Below are positions 1 through 12,598 of a stretch of 64,000 nt of DNA, one piece after another. Source of the DNA: Lepeophtheirus salmonis (lineage: Eukaryota > Arthropoda > Copepoda > Siphonostomatoida > Caligidae); the NCBI RefSeq assembly GCF_016086655.4, contig NC_052135.2, positions 69,103,702-69,167,701 of the forward strand. Direction: 5' to 3'. The notes below the pieces were generated by a model. The model did not search any database and was not told the origin of the DNA. It saw only the letters and a program-made list of their open reading frames with translations. The position numbers were made by a program, and so were the translations under genes. The stretch's first letter is position 1, and each line of letters begins with the position of its first letter.

Positions 1-60
1 AGAAACAGATACGTTAATTATTATCCAATTTCTACTTTTTCGGATCTTACAATTAATAGT

Positions 61-77
61 GGGGGGTGGGGGGGGGA
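61..77. repeat. G-rich homopolymer tract
   Basis: A run of almost pure G on the plus strand lies just beyond the 3' end of the CYLD gene. Similar G runs occur near 8125-8137 and 13806-13825. They are simple low-complexity tracts that may form G-quadruplexes. No other feature was seen in 1-386. Confidence 0.6.
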
Positions 78-386
78 TAGTTATACTAAAGTCACACATT
101 ATCATAAGAGATAAGTGTGATTAATTATATTATCATTTAACGGATAAACAAACAAAAGCAAAATTGATCTAACAACCAAAATAAAAAATAAAAAACTTAT
201 TTGACTAGCTGAGATTCAAAAGTGATTATAAAGAGTACATTGAGTGGTATTTATCTCTTTCTTTAATGTTCTATTTGTGTGGATTTTTTTCTTTTCTTCT
301 TCAAAATCCTTACGAAAATGAATAAGAATATAAGAGCTATTGACTTTAAACGAGAACATGCTTTTGGTAAAATTATAGTTATATCA

Positions 387-3300
387 TTACAATATCATGG
401 ACTGATAAAAATACATATATCCATCACATAAAAGACGTTTCACATGCGGTGACAAAGATTTTTCATTTTCCGATTCATCTGATTTCTCCGAATTTCTTAA
501 ATAGTCCCCTAAATTAGATGCGCGAGATACTTCAGGTATATTATATCCATTTGCTTCGCCTGAAATATATATACATATACGAAGGTTTTAAATGTATGAG
601 TAAAATAAACTAAACCTTTTCTATCCGCCATTGAATCAAACAAGCACCATTGAGCCAATTTTCCATCTCCACATTTAGCAAAGGTAACGTAATGAGAGGT
701 TTCTATGCAAAGAACAGCGAATAATTTCATAAAAAGCCTATTACAGGTATTATTTGTGGTCATAGATTCCGGTAATTTCAAATTTCTCGCTACATGATCA
801 CGATTCTTGTGACTATGCGTTCTTTTATGGCAATTTCTACAAAAAGCCGTTGAATCTAAACCGTTTCCATGCTGTCTAAAGCAAGAACGGCACTCAAGTG
901 CAGCCATGCAACCACAAATAGTACATTGTCGATGAGCTTCAAAATGAAAATGTTAGCAACACATTTATTAATTACTTGACATTAATTACCACATTCTATT
1001 ATATCAGTAACATCCAGTGCTTGAGTTGGTCTAATCTTATCGTAGACTTTGAATTGCCTCCCAAACCGAGGCATTTGAAGAATTAAAACAGAAGGTACTC
1101 TTTTTAATTTAACATCTGATGTAAAAAATGATTGCTCAAAGAGTTCTTGAACTGTTGGATAATTTGTACGGAATTCGTCTCGCTCTACGAATAGTTGATA
1201 GTAATGAGAGGTTTGACCAGAAGATAGATGGAGAAAAGGATCTGCTTTAAGTGTCTGACAAAGTAAAGAGTTCAGGAGTTCCTCTGGATCTAGAAGTAAA
1301 ATAGATTCTCATGAATAAAAAATTCCACCTTTATTCACGAGTATGCAAGTGAACACTTTTTAGAATATGTTTGATAAACTGACAAAAAACTTATAATCCA
1401 CTAATTAATTATCTTACAATAGTGAAAAATAAATAAGAAATAGTCATGAATGACACTGAAAAACTTTTAACCTTTCTCTTCCGAAGTAAGTCCTTGAACA
1501 TTAGATAAAGAGTCTAAAAATTTTCTTAGTTTCATAACTTTGTCAGCACGAACAAAGAAGTTTTTTCGGAGAGGATTGACGATGTCTTCTTTTAATACTC
1601 TTTGTAACTCAGTATATTCTCTAATATCTTCACTATTTGGAGGCCGATTCAACAAAAAATCAAAAGCACTATTGATAAAAGATATTGTATAATTAAGAGA
1701 TGAATATAAACTAGTTATAATATATAAAACGAAAAATAAATACCTCGTAAATGAAAACATGGCAAATATAGTAGAATCTAAATAGCATGAGTTATTAAAG
1801 CCTTGAATGCCTCTATTTCGTCCAATTATTGAATAAAACTCCTTTAGTCCCATTGGATGAATCATTCCAGATACAGAAGGACAGTCCAAATGTCCAAAGT
1901 CACCACTGGAAAATGATTCATCCGCATTACTGTCATAATCATAGATGTTCATATTGGACAATTCTTCATTTAATACTTTTTCAGAGTCAATAAACCTTTT
2001 ATCTTTTAAAATCTTGGAGAAAGATACAAAAATTCCACAATCATCAGGACAAGAAAATATTTTTTTCCCATTAATGCTTCCGTTACCGGCCCCACTAAAC
2101 TTTTCTTCCAACTCAATTCCTCCATATTCCAAATTACTTGGAGCTATACGGCCAATCCATTTAAGTACTCCATACAGTGGTTTCGCTTGAACATGAACCT
2201 CGACCAACGACCCAATTTCCAATTTTTTATGATTGGGCTTAAAATTAATGGTATCAAATTCGCAATTTTGAGTTTTGATTGAATTTAAGACACTTGCTTT
2301 TTCGGATTCACTCTCAAGAGAACGAGCTATTAGAAAGAATTAAAATTTATTAAAAAATAATCTAGTTTGGCCTTTAATTCTAAGTGTTTTTTAGTCTCGT
2401 AAGATGGACATTATCCAAGGACAGTAGGAAAATAAATACTCGTCATTGCTGAAATATACATTATAGGCATATACTAGTGTAATTTAGATATAAATTGTCC
2501 AAATGCTTTAAAAATAACTTGAGACTGCAGCTCTTTTAAAAAAAAATAACGAATAGGGTTATGACGTATAAAAAACTCCCCGATTACCTTTCTCACTCGA
2601 GGAATATGAAGTATTCACACTTGTTCTGTCACTGTTAAATTTGCAATTTTCTGTGTCATTATTGTTAAATGAAGAATTAGAATGACTTGAATGAACAGTT
2701 TGAAAGTCCCTCATGGTTGAGGATGAGTCGTCATCAAAGTTTAATGCAGTAGAATAGGAGAGTTCTGTCGGTGCAGACATGTTTGGTGCAAACCTAGTCG
2801 TGCATTTCCGATTGTCCTGTTTGATCACAGTTGAGTACATAGGGTCTTCATGCAAGTTGGATTTAGGTGTGGATAAGTGTTGATGACATGGTTGTGGATA
2901 CGTTTCATAAGATAATAACGCTCGGCGATGGTTTGGTGTATTTTGTAATTGTTGTCTTTGATTCAATCTATCGCAACCACTGATACAAGAGAGTTGACCA
3001 TCCTTGAATTTGAAAAATAAGAAGAAAATCAATTAGTTTAAAGTAGCAGCAAAAGTACTTGCGTACAAGATCTTTTATTTATTTTAACATACATATTTTG
3101 CAAACACATTTTTTTATAAAATTGGCAGGGATCCAAGGTGAAAAATGTATAAAAATGTTCACATCTTTATTCTCAATAGGAATTAAATGTAAGAAGTTAA
3201 AACAAGGTTATGATTTACTCCAGATATACTTATGTTAGTAAAAAGGAACGTTCGGATTCACTTGAGTATATATCTCAAACCGAATACTTAAAAAACTATT

Positions 3301-5695
3301 TGCCATTTCAACATAAGTCAAATGGATAGATGCGTGTTAAAATAAAGAAAAGAAGCCATTGGAATCACACTCTAGAAGAGCGGTCTTCCTGATACGTGTG
3401 CGTGTGAGCGTGTGTTTTGATTGATCAACCGCAAATCCTTCTGATATGACCTACAACTACATGAAAGTCGAAAGAGACTCCATTTATGTTGCAATGTGGT
3501 TGATTTAATAGAGAAACAACAAATACATATCTGAGCGTAATTTTACCTTGATCCACATATAATTACGATAATCTAAATCCTTAAAATCCTCATAAGGAAG
3601 GGGTATCTGCCAATCATATAAAAACGATTGAGGCACATCATCTACTTCAAGCCCCTTATCATTATTTAAACTCTGTTCATATTCTACTAAAGTTAAAGGT
3701 CTGGTGGATGATGGAATGTCAGTAGTAATGTCTGATTCAAAATTAATGAGTGGTGGAGAGGGGAGTTCTGTATCATGTGTCCAATTGAACTCCATCTTAA
3801 TTTGAAGCAAATGAGGATATTAAATTGACAAAAAAAAACACTGTGTACGTTGTATATAGAGATCAACTAAGGCAAGAAAATGCTATTTTAACACTGTGAG
3901 CTAAAGGAAAAAAAATGAAAGCATCAAACACCAACTGTTTATTTCGCCCCTACTTACTTAGTATGAAATCTAAATTTAAAGAGTGTTGGAGTTACCCTTC
4001 CTTTACTTTTGTATATTCATGCATTCATTACAAAATCCATTTGAAATTTAAATAACTAATTGATCAAACATTATTTACCCCCTTGATATATCCAAGTAAA
4101 TACATGGAATATAATAGGCAAATATAATTAATTAAAATTTAAAACAAAGCTGGCTTACTATCTCAGATTTGCTCATCAAAGTACTATTATATCGATTGGT
4201 TCGATGAATTTGGGATCCTTCAGCCTGAGGTCGATATAAATTCTGGTTCACAACAGTCTCCTTTGGTAAGCCTAAATTTGTAGGATGACGAGAATAAATT
4301 AGTTTGAACAACAACAAAAAAAAAATTTAAAATTCATGAAATTAGATATATTAAAATCTGCACAACTTAGAGCCCTAATAGAACACTCTCATTGAATACA
4401 AAATAATTGTGATATAATGACTTCAAAAGTTACATTTATCTTCCAACGAGGGCGATTCGTCATCTTCTTCATCAATCAAACAAAATGGAAGAATAATTCG
4501 TTTCAAAACAGAAGGAGCCATTGTGAGATATGAAAGAGTAAATATCGCAGGATTTAATCCCTAGTGACAACAATGTCCAGATAAATACGACCTTCTTAGA
4601 TTAAAGTTGTTGAATTAACACTCTGATTCATAAGCAATTTTGTATGAAAACAACAACAAAAAGTAAGCACTTGACTTTGCGAATACTTTGAGAAACTACT
4701 ATACATGATTATATTTTTTATTCATGGTATGGTCTTTTCATTTATCTCCAGTTATAATCTTATATTAAAATAAGTACTGAAGAAAGCTTTCTTTTCATAG
4801 TTATATGAGAAATGGATCATGTTTTGAAGATAAATAGTAAATATATCCATTCATATCGTCCATATTCATGAAATGAATTATGTGTAGTAATTGATTGATT
4901 GATTGTAACAGACGGAATGTCATTCAATGAAAGTGTACTACATACACCTTAATACATTTTAAAACTTGCCTAATGGATGGAAATGTACGGAATTGGAATA
5001 ATTATGGTAGGATTGTAAAGGAGACGGATTCATTAAGGCTTTCGAGCCATTCCTTTCCTCTATATTATTTTTCATATACGAACTACTACCATTTTCATAA
5101 AAGACAGGATGATTATTTTTATTGGTGGTGGTGGTTGTCATAATATTACGACATAGAGCTCTTTGTTGTATGAGTTCGCTCCTTTGTAAGTAGGGAATAC
5201 ATAATTTATCAATCTCAACAATCGCCTCATCGGATGAAAATGCACGCTGAAAATGGAAATGAATTACTAATAAAGGATTGCTGTGCATTGATTTATATGA
5301 TGTACTAGATAATTAGCGTTGCATTTGATTCGATAGTAATATCCTCTGTTAGAAGGTCCATGACATCCAATGGATAGAATCGTTGCCAAGTGCCCCTCGT
5401 ACAATACTTTGTCTCCGACCTGAAGATCCATTAAATCCATCATGTCTTTTCTTTGTAGAAAGTTGAGGCGACGTGAGGGATGGATGGGTAGAAGCTTCCA
5501 ACAAAAGACCTCATTCGTAAGGATAATGAGATCATTGAACAGTACCTCCCGACTCACGTTATCGTCCAAGTCAAGGGTTGTAATCCTATTCCCCAGATGT
5601 GAGTGCCTAAGCTCTCCAATGGCCTTATGAAGAGTACCCTCGCGTGCCTCAGTCCGAAAGGATTTCAGAATATAGTAAGTGGGTGTTGGACTCAT
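387..5695 (-). CDS. CYLD: CYLD-type ubiquitin carboxyl-terminal hydrolase (CAP-Gly + USP)
   Basis: Deubiquitinase that in other animals removes K63- and M1-linked ubiquitin chains and restrains NF-kB/JNK signalling. Exons read from splice signals are 5306-5695, 4989 (or 5090)-5246, optional 4434-4560, 4159-4271, 3547-3795, 2588-3002, 1744-2326, 1472-1668, 990-1289, 616-936 and 387-559; all junction phases agree. That gives about 1041 aa with the optional exon or 965 without (human is 956). The N-terminal part resembles the divergent CYLD N-terminus. A CAP-Gly domain is encoded around 2000-2225. The USP Cys box (GIQGFNNSCYLDST) is near 1770-1810. A B-box-like zinc insert (CTICGC, CRSC, CRNC, HSHKNRDH) is encoded by 780-930, and the His box (LCIETSHYV, then FDSMADRKG) by 616-715. 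The protein ends CDGYMYFYQ near 400. The Met at 5695 has an in-frame stop upstream. Disordered Ser/Asn-rich linker exons (2588-3795) are poorly conserved. Family assignment is firm; the middle exon choice is uncertain. Confidence 0.93.
4434..4560 (-). other. Candidate alternative CYLD exon with its own ATG
   Basis: This open stretch can be spliced in phase between 4989 and 4271 (acceptor after CACTAG, donor GTAACT). It holds an ATG at 4520 in a good context (CACAATGG), followed by about 29 residues with an acidic DEEDDE patch. It could be an internal cassette exon or the first exon of a shorter isoform lacking the N-terminal segment. The chain also closes in phase without it, using the donor at 5089. 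Seen: open frame and splice sites. Inferred: use. Confidence 0.35.
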
Positions 5696-6887
5696 CCTGC
5701 CTTTTCCCTTTTTCCAATCTTGCTAAACCTTCTTCACACTTTTATAACAATATCCAATCAGATCCATTCATCTGCATCATCCATCATTATTACTTACAAA
5801 ATTGGAAAATAACCCTGAAGATGGATCTTTTGAGTAATAAGTCAATGATAATAACGATACTATTATTTATTATTAAATTCTCTATTAAATAAATTCACTT
5901 CACTTATTAATTCATCCTTTTAGTTTTTATAAAAGTAAAGTATGTAAGTTGTAAATTATTATTTTCCCTCTGACTCCAGCTAGTAGCAAGAAGTTTTAAT
6001 TCAGCACAGGCCGCAGAATGTCCTCTCTCTCGGCGTGCGCTTTCAGCAGCAGCTAAAAGCAACACTAGAGACATCTAGCCAGTAAGTTCAATTGAATAAA
6101 TAAGTAAATACGTCGTTTTCTACTTGTTGACTCATATTATTATTATTAAGCTAGTCGATCCGCACTCAGTATGCCAGCAGGCTATCAATTAATTTGCATT
6201 CAAGCAGTGTGTAGGTTGCACATTGCTAAGATATGTGAAATCGGCGACTATTTTTTAATACAATATATAAAGAGAGAGTATTTTGGAATAAATGACGTCA
6301 TTTGTTTTTTTGGGTGGGGGAAATACGATATGAGCCTATGAGTGACTCACGTCGATACCAAAAACTATTTTTAGGATACTACCTATTATTCATTATAGGT
6401 AGTTTATCTCTCTTCGCAAAATTATGAAATATACTTTAATATAATTTAGAACAATTGGGGGATTTATGTTAATATTGCTGGTATAGATTCATATGCTTTA
6501 AGTGCAACATTTGCAACACATTCAAAGGGTTCATGAAATAGTTTATTAGTAGAAATGGAAGATAATTAAATAATTAATAATATATAATGGGATCTGACCC
6601 ACGTGTCGTTTTGTCACTTTTGCTTACTTGGCGCAGGATCTCTTTGCAAGCTTGTGGTTTGAATGTTTTATTAGTTAATACAATGCAGTGGTTCTCAACT
6701 GGGGCACTTTGAGAGATAGCTAGATTATATTTATAATAAATAACTGGTAGGGAATGAGGCTCTGTAGGATATTATAAAATGATGTGATTAAAAACTTTTA
6801 AATATGTGACCAAATGGAATGATCAAGTCTCATTTTTCATACAATATCAATGTACATTTTAAACATTTCATTTTCATATAAAAAATA
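5696..6887. other. CYLD upstream region, mostly non-coding
   Basis: AT-rich sequence 5' of CYLD on the minus strand, presumably carrying its promoter. The only compositional break is the GC-richer patch at about 6000-6085. No other gene is recognised up to the mariner relic at 6888. A 20-bp direct/inverted TA-rich patch near 6375-6405 is not distinctive. Confidence 0.5.
6005..6081 (+). other. GC-richer exon-like patch, function unknown
   Basis: Seventy-seven bases bounded by an AATTCAG acceptor and a GTAAGT donor on the plus strand. They are open in one frame (25 codons plus 2 nt, including VRFQQQLKATLE). The same DNA is also open on the minus strand (5907-6074), giving a 55-codon frame that starts MSLVLLLAAAESARRE. 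The composition contrasts with the AT-rich surroundings and suggests an exon or promoter-associated island. I do not recognise either peptide, and the strand is undecided. Confidence 0.3.
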
Positions 6888-7597
6888 CTGGGGCAAAAGT
6901 AATTTCGTATTTCCTGCCCTTAAAAGAACGAAATATATTTTAATCTTGTTCATTATTGGGAATAAGGTGTTGTAAATGTGTAAGTGTATATTATAAACAC
7001 TTTTGCGTTTGGCCAGTTTAGTCGTGAATTATCCTGCGTCCAGTATGGAGGTATTCAAGAGAGAAATTCGCCATATTTTACATTTTGAATAGCTGAAAGG
7101 GAAAAACGCATGGAAGGCGACCAAGTAAATTTGCGATGTATACGGGGCCAATACCCCTTGGGTCCGTGTTGCACAATAGTGGTTTGAGTTATTTTTCTGC
7201 TCAATTATGCCCTTTACTGTGAACAACTCGACCGTTTGAAGCTGGCGATAGAACTGAAGTGACCAGCCATCTTTGATGACGTGTCAGAAGCTCCGTGAGC
7301 TCTGATGGAATTTCTTATGCATCAACCCTACAATCCAGACATGGCAACAAGTGACTACCACCTGTTCCTGTTTATGGCCAACGCGCTTGCTACAAATTTG
7401 ACATCAATAGAGGCCTGCTAAAATTGTTTGTCATAGTTTATTGCGAATAGGGACAAGGACTTCTACGAAAAGTGCATTATGAATTTGAATTCTTGTTGGG
7501 AACAAGTTATCGAACAGAACAGACATACTTGGCTTCAATGGGATCATTGTAACAAATCTAATAAAGCGAAAAATACGAAATTACTTTTTCTCCAAAC
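6888..7597 (+). mobile_element. Eroded, internally deleted mariner element
   Basis: Inverted ends match over about 20 bp (left reads CAAAAGTAATTTCGTATTT after the terminal bases; the reverse complement recurs at 7570-7597) and are flanked by TA on both sides. At 710 bp the element is about half the size of a full mariner. Frame-broken transposase pieces remain: an ICDVYGAN-like N-terminal segment around 7130-7160 and the C-terminal signature YNPDMATSDYHLF near 7330-7370, followed by WLQWDHCNKSNK near 7530-7560. Several stops and indels show it is dead. Assignment to the Tc1/mariner family is secure. Confidence 0.85.
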
Positions 7598-8334
7598 TAT
7601 TATAATATTATTTTCACGTTTTTGTTTTTTTTAAAGTTAATGCCTTTATTTATACAGCTAGCTAAGAGCTATTCATACTAGATATGAGCTAATTTTTGCT
7701 TCATTAAATAGATTCTTGTATAATATGTTGTATGTTCCTATATATGTATTTTTATAGTATTTGTTTAAAATAAATAGGAGATATTTAATACAATCAATGA
7801 CTGGTTAGAAATGAATAAGAATAATTATATTATTTAGGGCTATTATAAATATCAGTACATATATGTATGTATATATTATATTTAAATACACATATAAAAT
7901 ATGTAAATTTATTTAATATATATTAACAAAATGTCGATTTTTATCTTATTCACAATTAATTAACAAATAAATCAACATTTACTTAAATAATATTTCAGAG
8001 ATTAACAATAAATAAATTTAATATATGATATTATAAATATGAGGCTATATATATATTTTAAATGACGAAACGTAAAATTATATACCTTGGGATTTTGTAT
8101 TCTTGTAGACATAACATAATTTGGGTGGGGGGGGGGGCTGATGTTAGTTTATTATGTTATGTTTTCATGTAAGTTCAAGATGTTGAAGTTGGATTTTATG
8201 CTTACACGTAAGGTACAATGTTTACTTATTGCATGTACATTTTAAAAACAAACTCAACTCATGATTACAAAATATTTAGCAAGCATGAGCAATGTATATA
8301 ATATATGAGTGTATGGAATGATAATTATCTCTAA
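7598..8334. other. AT-rich intergenic, no gene seen
   Basis: Very AT-rich DNA between the mariner relic and the stop codon of the F-BAR gene. Its proximal part should include the 3' UTR of that minus-strand gene. A G tract occurs at about 8125-8137. Nothing else was recognised. Confidence 0.6.
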
Positions 8335-11300
8335 TTAAGCTGTGGATTCCTTTAATTTATCTAATTTTTTTAATTGTCTCATTTCAAGTTCATCGGGAGG
8401 TAGAGGATTAATAACAGATTCAGATTGTTTAGGCTTTTTGTCTTCCTCTTCTCCTTCGGATGAACTTATCTGATCTGGTCCAGATTCACTCTCCGAAGAT
8501 GAAGAGTCCTTATTCGCTTTTGTTGTTTCTATTATTTCAGAGTCATCGTCAGATGAAGAGTCTGGAGAATTTGTTGTTATGATAGGAATTGCATTTTTCT
8601 TAGCTTCTTTGGCAACGCAAAGTGCCTTTTGCTCCATTTCTTGTACAGCTGGCTCAATTTTCTTTTGTATTTCTTCGATTTTCCTTTCTTGAGATACTTT
8701 GTGGGATTCCGACTTGCTATTATTTTCAGCAGATTCCAAATTGCTTTCATCTTCAACAGATTCTGGCTTTTTATCATCTTCAACGGATTCCAGTTGGCTA
8801 TTTTTGTCAGCGGACTCCTTTCTTTCTTTGAAAGCAGGATGCTGCTTCAATTCTTCGATTATATTTCTCTTGTTCTGATTATTATGTGAATGATCAGGGG
8901 ACTGAACTCGAGCAGGTGTTGGAGCAGTAACAATGATTTCCATTGATTTTAGTGAGGTGTCAGGCGAAGGAAGTGGAGGCGGAACTGGCGGCTCAACAAT
9001 AGCTATGGTTGGTATTGGCGGAGGATTAGTAGCCGGCTCAGTTTTATTGTAAATATTATGTGCTTCCTCGGAAATGTTCATTTCAAAATCGGGGGTTTCA
9101 ACACTAAAAGAAACTGTTGGTTTCTTTTGTTCTTCCTTGCAACAACTTTCTGACTGAATAGGATCGATTGGTGTAGGATTTGTTACCATGATAGGTGGCA
9201 TAAGCGGAGCTTGTTGATTTACAGGATCTTCTTTCCTTTCCACATTTACATCTTTTTCATTATTTATTTCTTGCACCTCAATACTTGGTTGGCTAGGAAC
9301 CATTTTTTTATTGGATTCCATACCCGGAGGCGTAAAACATGGAGGAGCCATACTACTATCGGGTGAACCAACCGAAGAATCAGATTCTGCGGATTCCTCT
9401 GCACTTTCTCCATTTTCTAAACATTCCTCCACGACAATAGAAGGGAAAAGACCACTCTTTCCATTGCCATCATAAGGCTCTCCCAACCACCAACCATCAT
9501 TAATACCATTTGGATCTTTATTTAAAATTCTAATTATTTGTCCTTCGATAAATGTTATTTCATCACTTCCAGTAGCTTCATAGTCATATAGAGCCTTGCA
9601 GTATTCAACTACGCCACTCACGGAAATTGCCATTGAGGATGGCCTTGAGGCTTTCTTATTAGGGCTAGATTGAGGCAGTGGTGGAGGGGAGGTAATTCAG
9701 ACGGAGGACCATCAGAGGATGTTGTGTCTTCGGAGGATTCATCTTCAGATTGATCAGGCATGTCTGATACTTTATTATAAGGCTGAGTATCATTTGTTGA
9801 GAAGATGGATACAGGAGTTTCCTTCTGTGAATATTCGTAAGACTCATTCGTAGGAGCATCTGGTACTTGTTGTAAGGGATTTGGGTCAATAAATTCATGT
9901 TTAACGGGTACTGCGTCTTGTTTTTCTTCTTGTCTAACGCCATTCTCAGTTGGTGCATCGTTAATTTCTAAGTAATTCTGTGGAACATATCCCTTTTGCC
10001 CTTGAGAGTTCTGAGCCATGACCCAACCTTCTTCATCGCTTTCACTATATAGAATTTGTATAATTTCTTGCTCTCTTACAGTAAGTTCATCTGCAGCTTG
10101 TCCTCCAAAGTCATAGAGTACTACTGCTGTACCCATGTGCTCATTGTTCTGATAGGTGGGGGTAGTGTTGGGTTCGGGTACTGGTGAGGTGTCATACACC
10201 TTCTCCTCTTCTTGAAGTTGCTGTGGCGTGGATGATTCCTGGCTTTTATCAAAATCAGCCCAGCTTTGACTATAATCATATTGTTGCTGTGGATTTGCTT
10301 CCCAATTTGCCCAATCTTCATTGGCTCCTTGAGATTTATCGACGGTAGTTTCAGCAACACCTGTGTCGGCTCCTATCTCATTACTTTCTTCATATTTATG
10401 AAGGCTATCATTATCCTAAAATTAAGACGAATTAGCTAAGAGTATAAATTATACATTGTTCATCAATTTAAAAAAAAATGCCTTAAATCAAATCGATAAG
10501 TTTTAAAGTTGTTCACTCTCATATTTCCTTACGTGATTGTACAAATCAAAATTTCAATAAGTTTTTATCAAATTTACCATTGTTTTTTGTTCATTCGTAT
10601 CAGAGGTTGGCCAATCTTCATTTTCATTTGTTTGTGAAATTTGTTTTTGGTTATTATCTTCCACCTCCGTTGCTTGTTTCACCTGTTGGGGTTTCTCATA
10701 TTCACTTTCCTGAGGAGTTGGAGCATATACGGAAGCATCGATGTATTCGTCAACTGATATTCCTCCTTCTCTTAATTTTGCTAATCGAGATTCAGCTTTT
10801 GCTTTCTCCATTTCCGCATTTCTTATGGCAATTTGTAATTCAATAATCTTCGTATTAAGATCTGGGCCTCCAGTATCATTAGGTTCCTGTTTCAGGCCCT
10901 TTGTTTTGTGATGATGGCACGCTTTTATGCGTTTATTGTATGCTTTGATGGTTTTAGAAGCTTGATTTAATTTTGAAGCATTTTGGCGGGCCTCATAATT
11001 TAAGCTGTATCCACCATCATGCTCAGATGGAGTAATGATTGTCGTTGAATCACCATCACAAGCCTCGAATTCATAACTAAAACGAATATACAAAGAAAAG
11101 ATACATGTTTTTTTATTTTTTTTAATATTCACAATCATTACTTTGTGTGTTCTCTTAAACATGGATAGGCCTGCATATAACAGTTATAATTGTAGTCGCG
11201 AGTAATACATTCAGCTTGATCACGTATATTAGAAAAAGAACTAAGTACAGCAGTCGTTGTTAATACTTCAGCCCGAGCGACAGTGTTAAGATAAGTGGAT

Positions 11301-12598
11301 ATTTTTTCATAAAAATTAAGCTCTGAGTTTCGTATGGATTCCTGAAATAAATATTGGTATTATAATCAACATACATGGTTACTAAGATCCATTTTAATTT
11401 ATTTAATGTGCATAATAAATCCAAGGGGATCCACTGTTTTTTCAGCAACGACATTTGCAAAAGCCTCAATAGAGATATATCTCATTAGATAGCATCTTCC
11501 CCGGATATGATGATCTCTTTTTACATTCTATCTGGGGACTTTTTAATAAATTTGTGAAATGTCCGGCTTTATTAAGGACGCATGGTGCTGGTTCAAAATC
11601 AACTTCAATGGAAAATGAATTGTATTTATTAACGAAATCCAAAATGAGAATTTAAAAAAATCCCCTTCTAGCTAAATGTTCTCATTTTTTGAAATCAAAA
11701 TAACATGGTCAACCTATTTTTAAAACTTTTTTGCTTACCTGAAGATCCTGCTTAAAATAAAAATCTTGATGAGCATTAGCAGAGGCAAGACTTAGGATAT
11801 AATCATTTCGAGTTCCAGTAGAACGAATATCACATTCCTCTTGTTTAATAGATAGCTTTCCAGCATGCTTTCTTAAAGTTGATTTTGAATGAAATAGGCT
11901 CATAACGTCCTTTTTCCTACCTTTGGATCGTTCTTCAGCATCTTTAGCCTTATCGCGAACATCATGAGCAGATGATTCGTCATCATAGTACGCCTTCTTT
12001 GTTCGATCTACCTCTGCAACAGTTTGTTGTACTTCTTTTTGAACAATTCCCAGACGCTCTAAGGATTTTTTGGCATGGCTTTGTTTGGAATTTCGTAGAA
12101 CTTTGGCATCTTTTTCTACCTCTTCCTGAAGAACTTGCACGGCAGCTAGTCTTGCTTTTGCAATTTTCTCATTTTCATCAAGTAAATGTTTCCAAACTGT
12201 GTACACATTCTTTTCTTCTAGCTAAAAAATGAAAGAATACAAATATTATCGAATACAATAACTTTTGCACAGTCATTATTGTTCTTGATTTATCTTCGAA
12301 ATGATGACAAATAATGTTGTATAATTATTAAAGTTACCTTATTATTCGATGATGAACTCATTTCATCATTGATGTCTACCAAAGAGGCAATACGTCTATT
12401 GGAATAAGTTGTGCTGAGTTTAAGCATGCCGTCTGCATAGTGTTTTTCTATTGATGCTTTTTGTTTGACGAATGTTCTGATATCTTCCAAAAGGTCTCCC
12501 TCTTGTTGTATCTTTATTTGAAGTTTGGAGTGTTGCTCTTTATTTAAATTTTGGCATAGCTTGGAAAAAGCACCTTTTCGGGGCGGGGGCTGAGCCAT
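8335..12598 (-). CDS. nwk: F-BAR and double SH3 protein, Nervous wreck/FCHSD family (one apparent frameshift)
   Basis: Membrane-curving adaptor that in flies and vertebrates links endosomal or plasma membrane to WASp/dynamin-driven actin assembly, including at synapses. Exons: 12338-12598, 11739-12221, 11142-11341, 10578-11076 and 8335-10415, all phase-consistent. The protein is about 1174 aa if the frameshift is an artefact. The F-BAR starts KGAFSKLCQNLNKEQHSKLQ (residue 8 on) and continues through the coiled-coil exons, including the RDYN motif (exon 11142-11341). A second coiled coil (about 10740-10900) precedes SH3-1 (YDFGGQAADELTV to GYVPQNYLEI, about 9965-10130) and SH3-2 (CKALYDYEATGSDEITF to SGLFPSIVVEE, about 9420-9600). 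A long acidic Ser/Pro-rich tail with repeated ESVE-type units follows. The frame breaks between the SH3 domains at a C/G run near 9686; one missing base would account for it. The start Met at 12598 fits the family N-terminus. Confidence 0.9.

Noticed and set aside
5603..5892. Plus-strand frames over the first CYLD exon
   Set aside because: Antisense shadows of a conserved exon.
9680..9692. Programmed ribosomal frameshift in the F-BAR gene
   Set aside because: No slippery heptamer and no reason in the family; a missing base in a C/G run is simpler.
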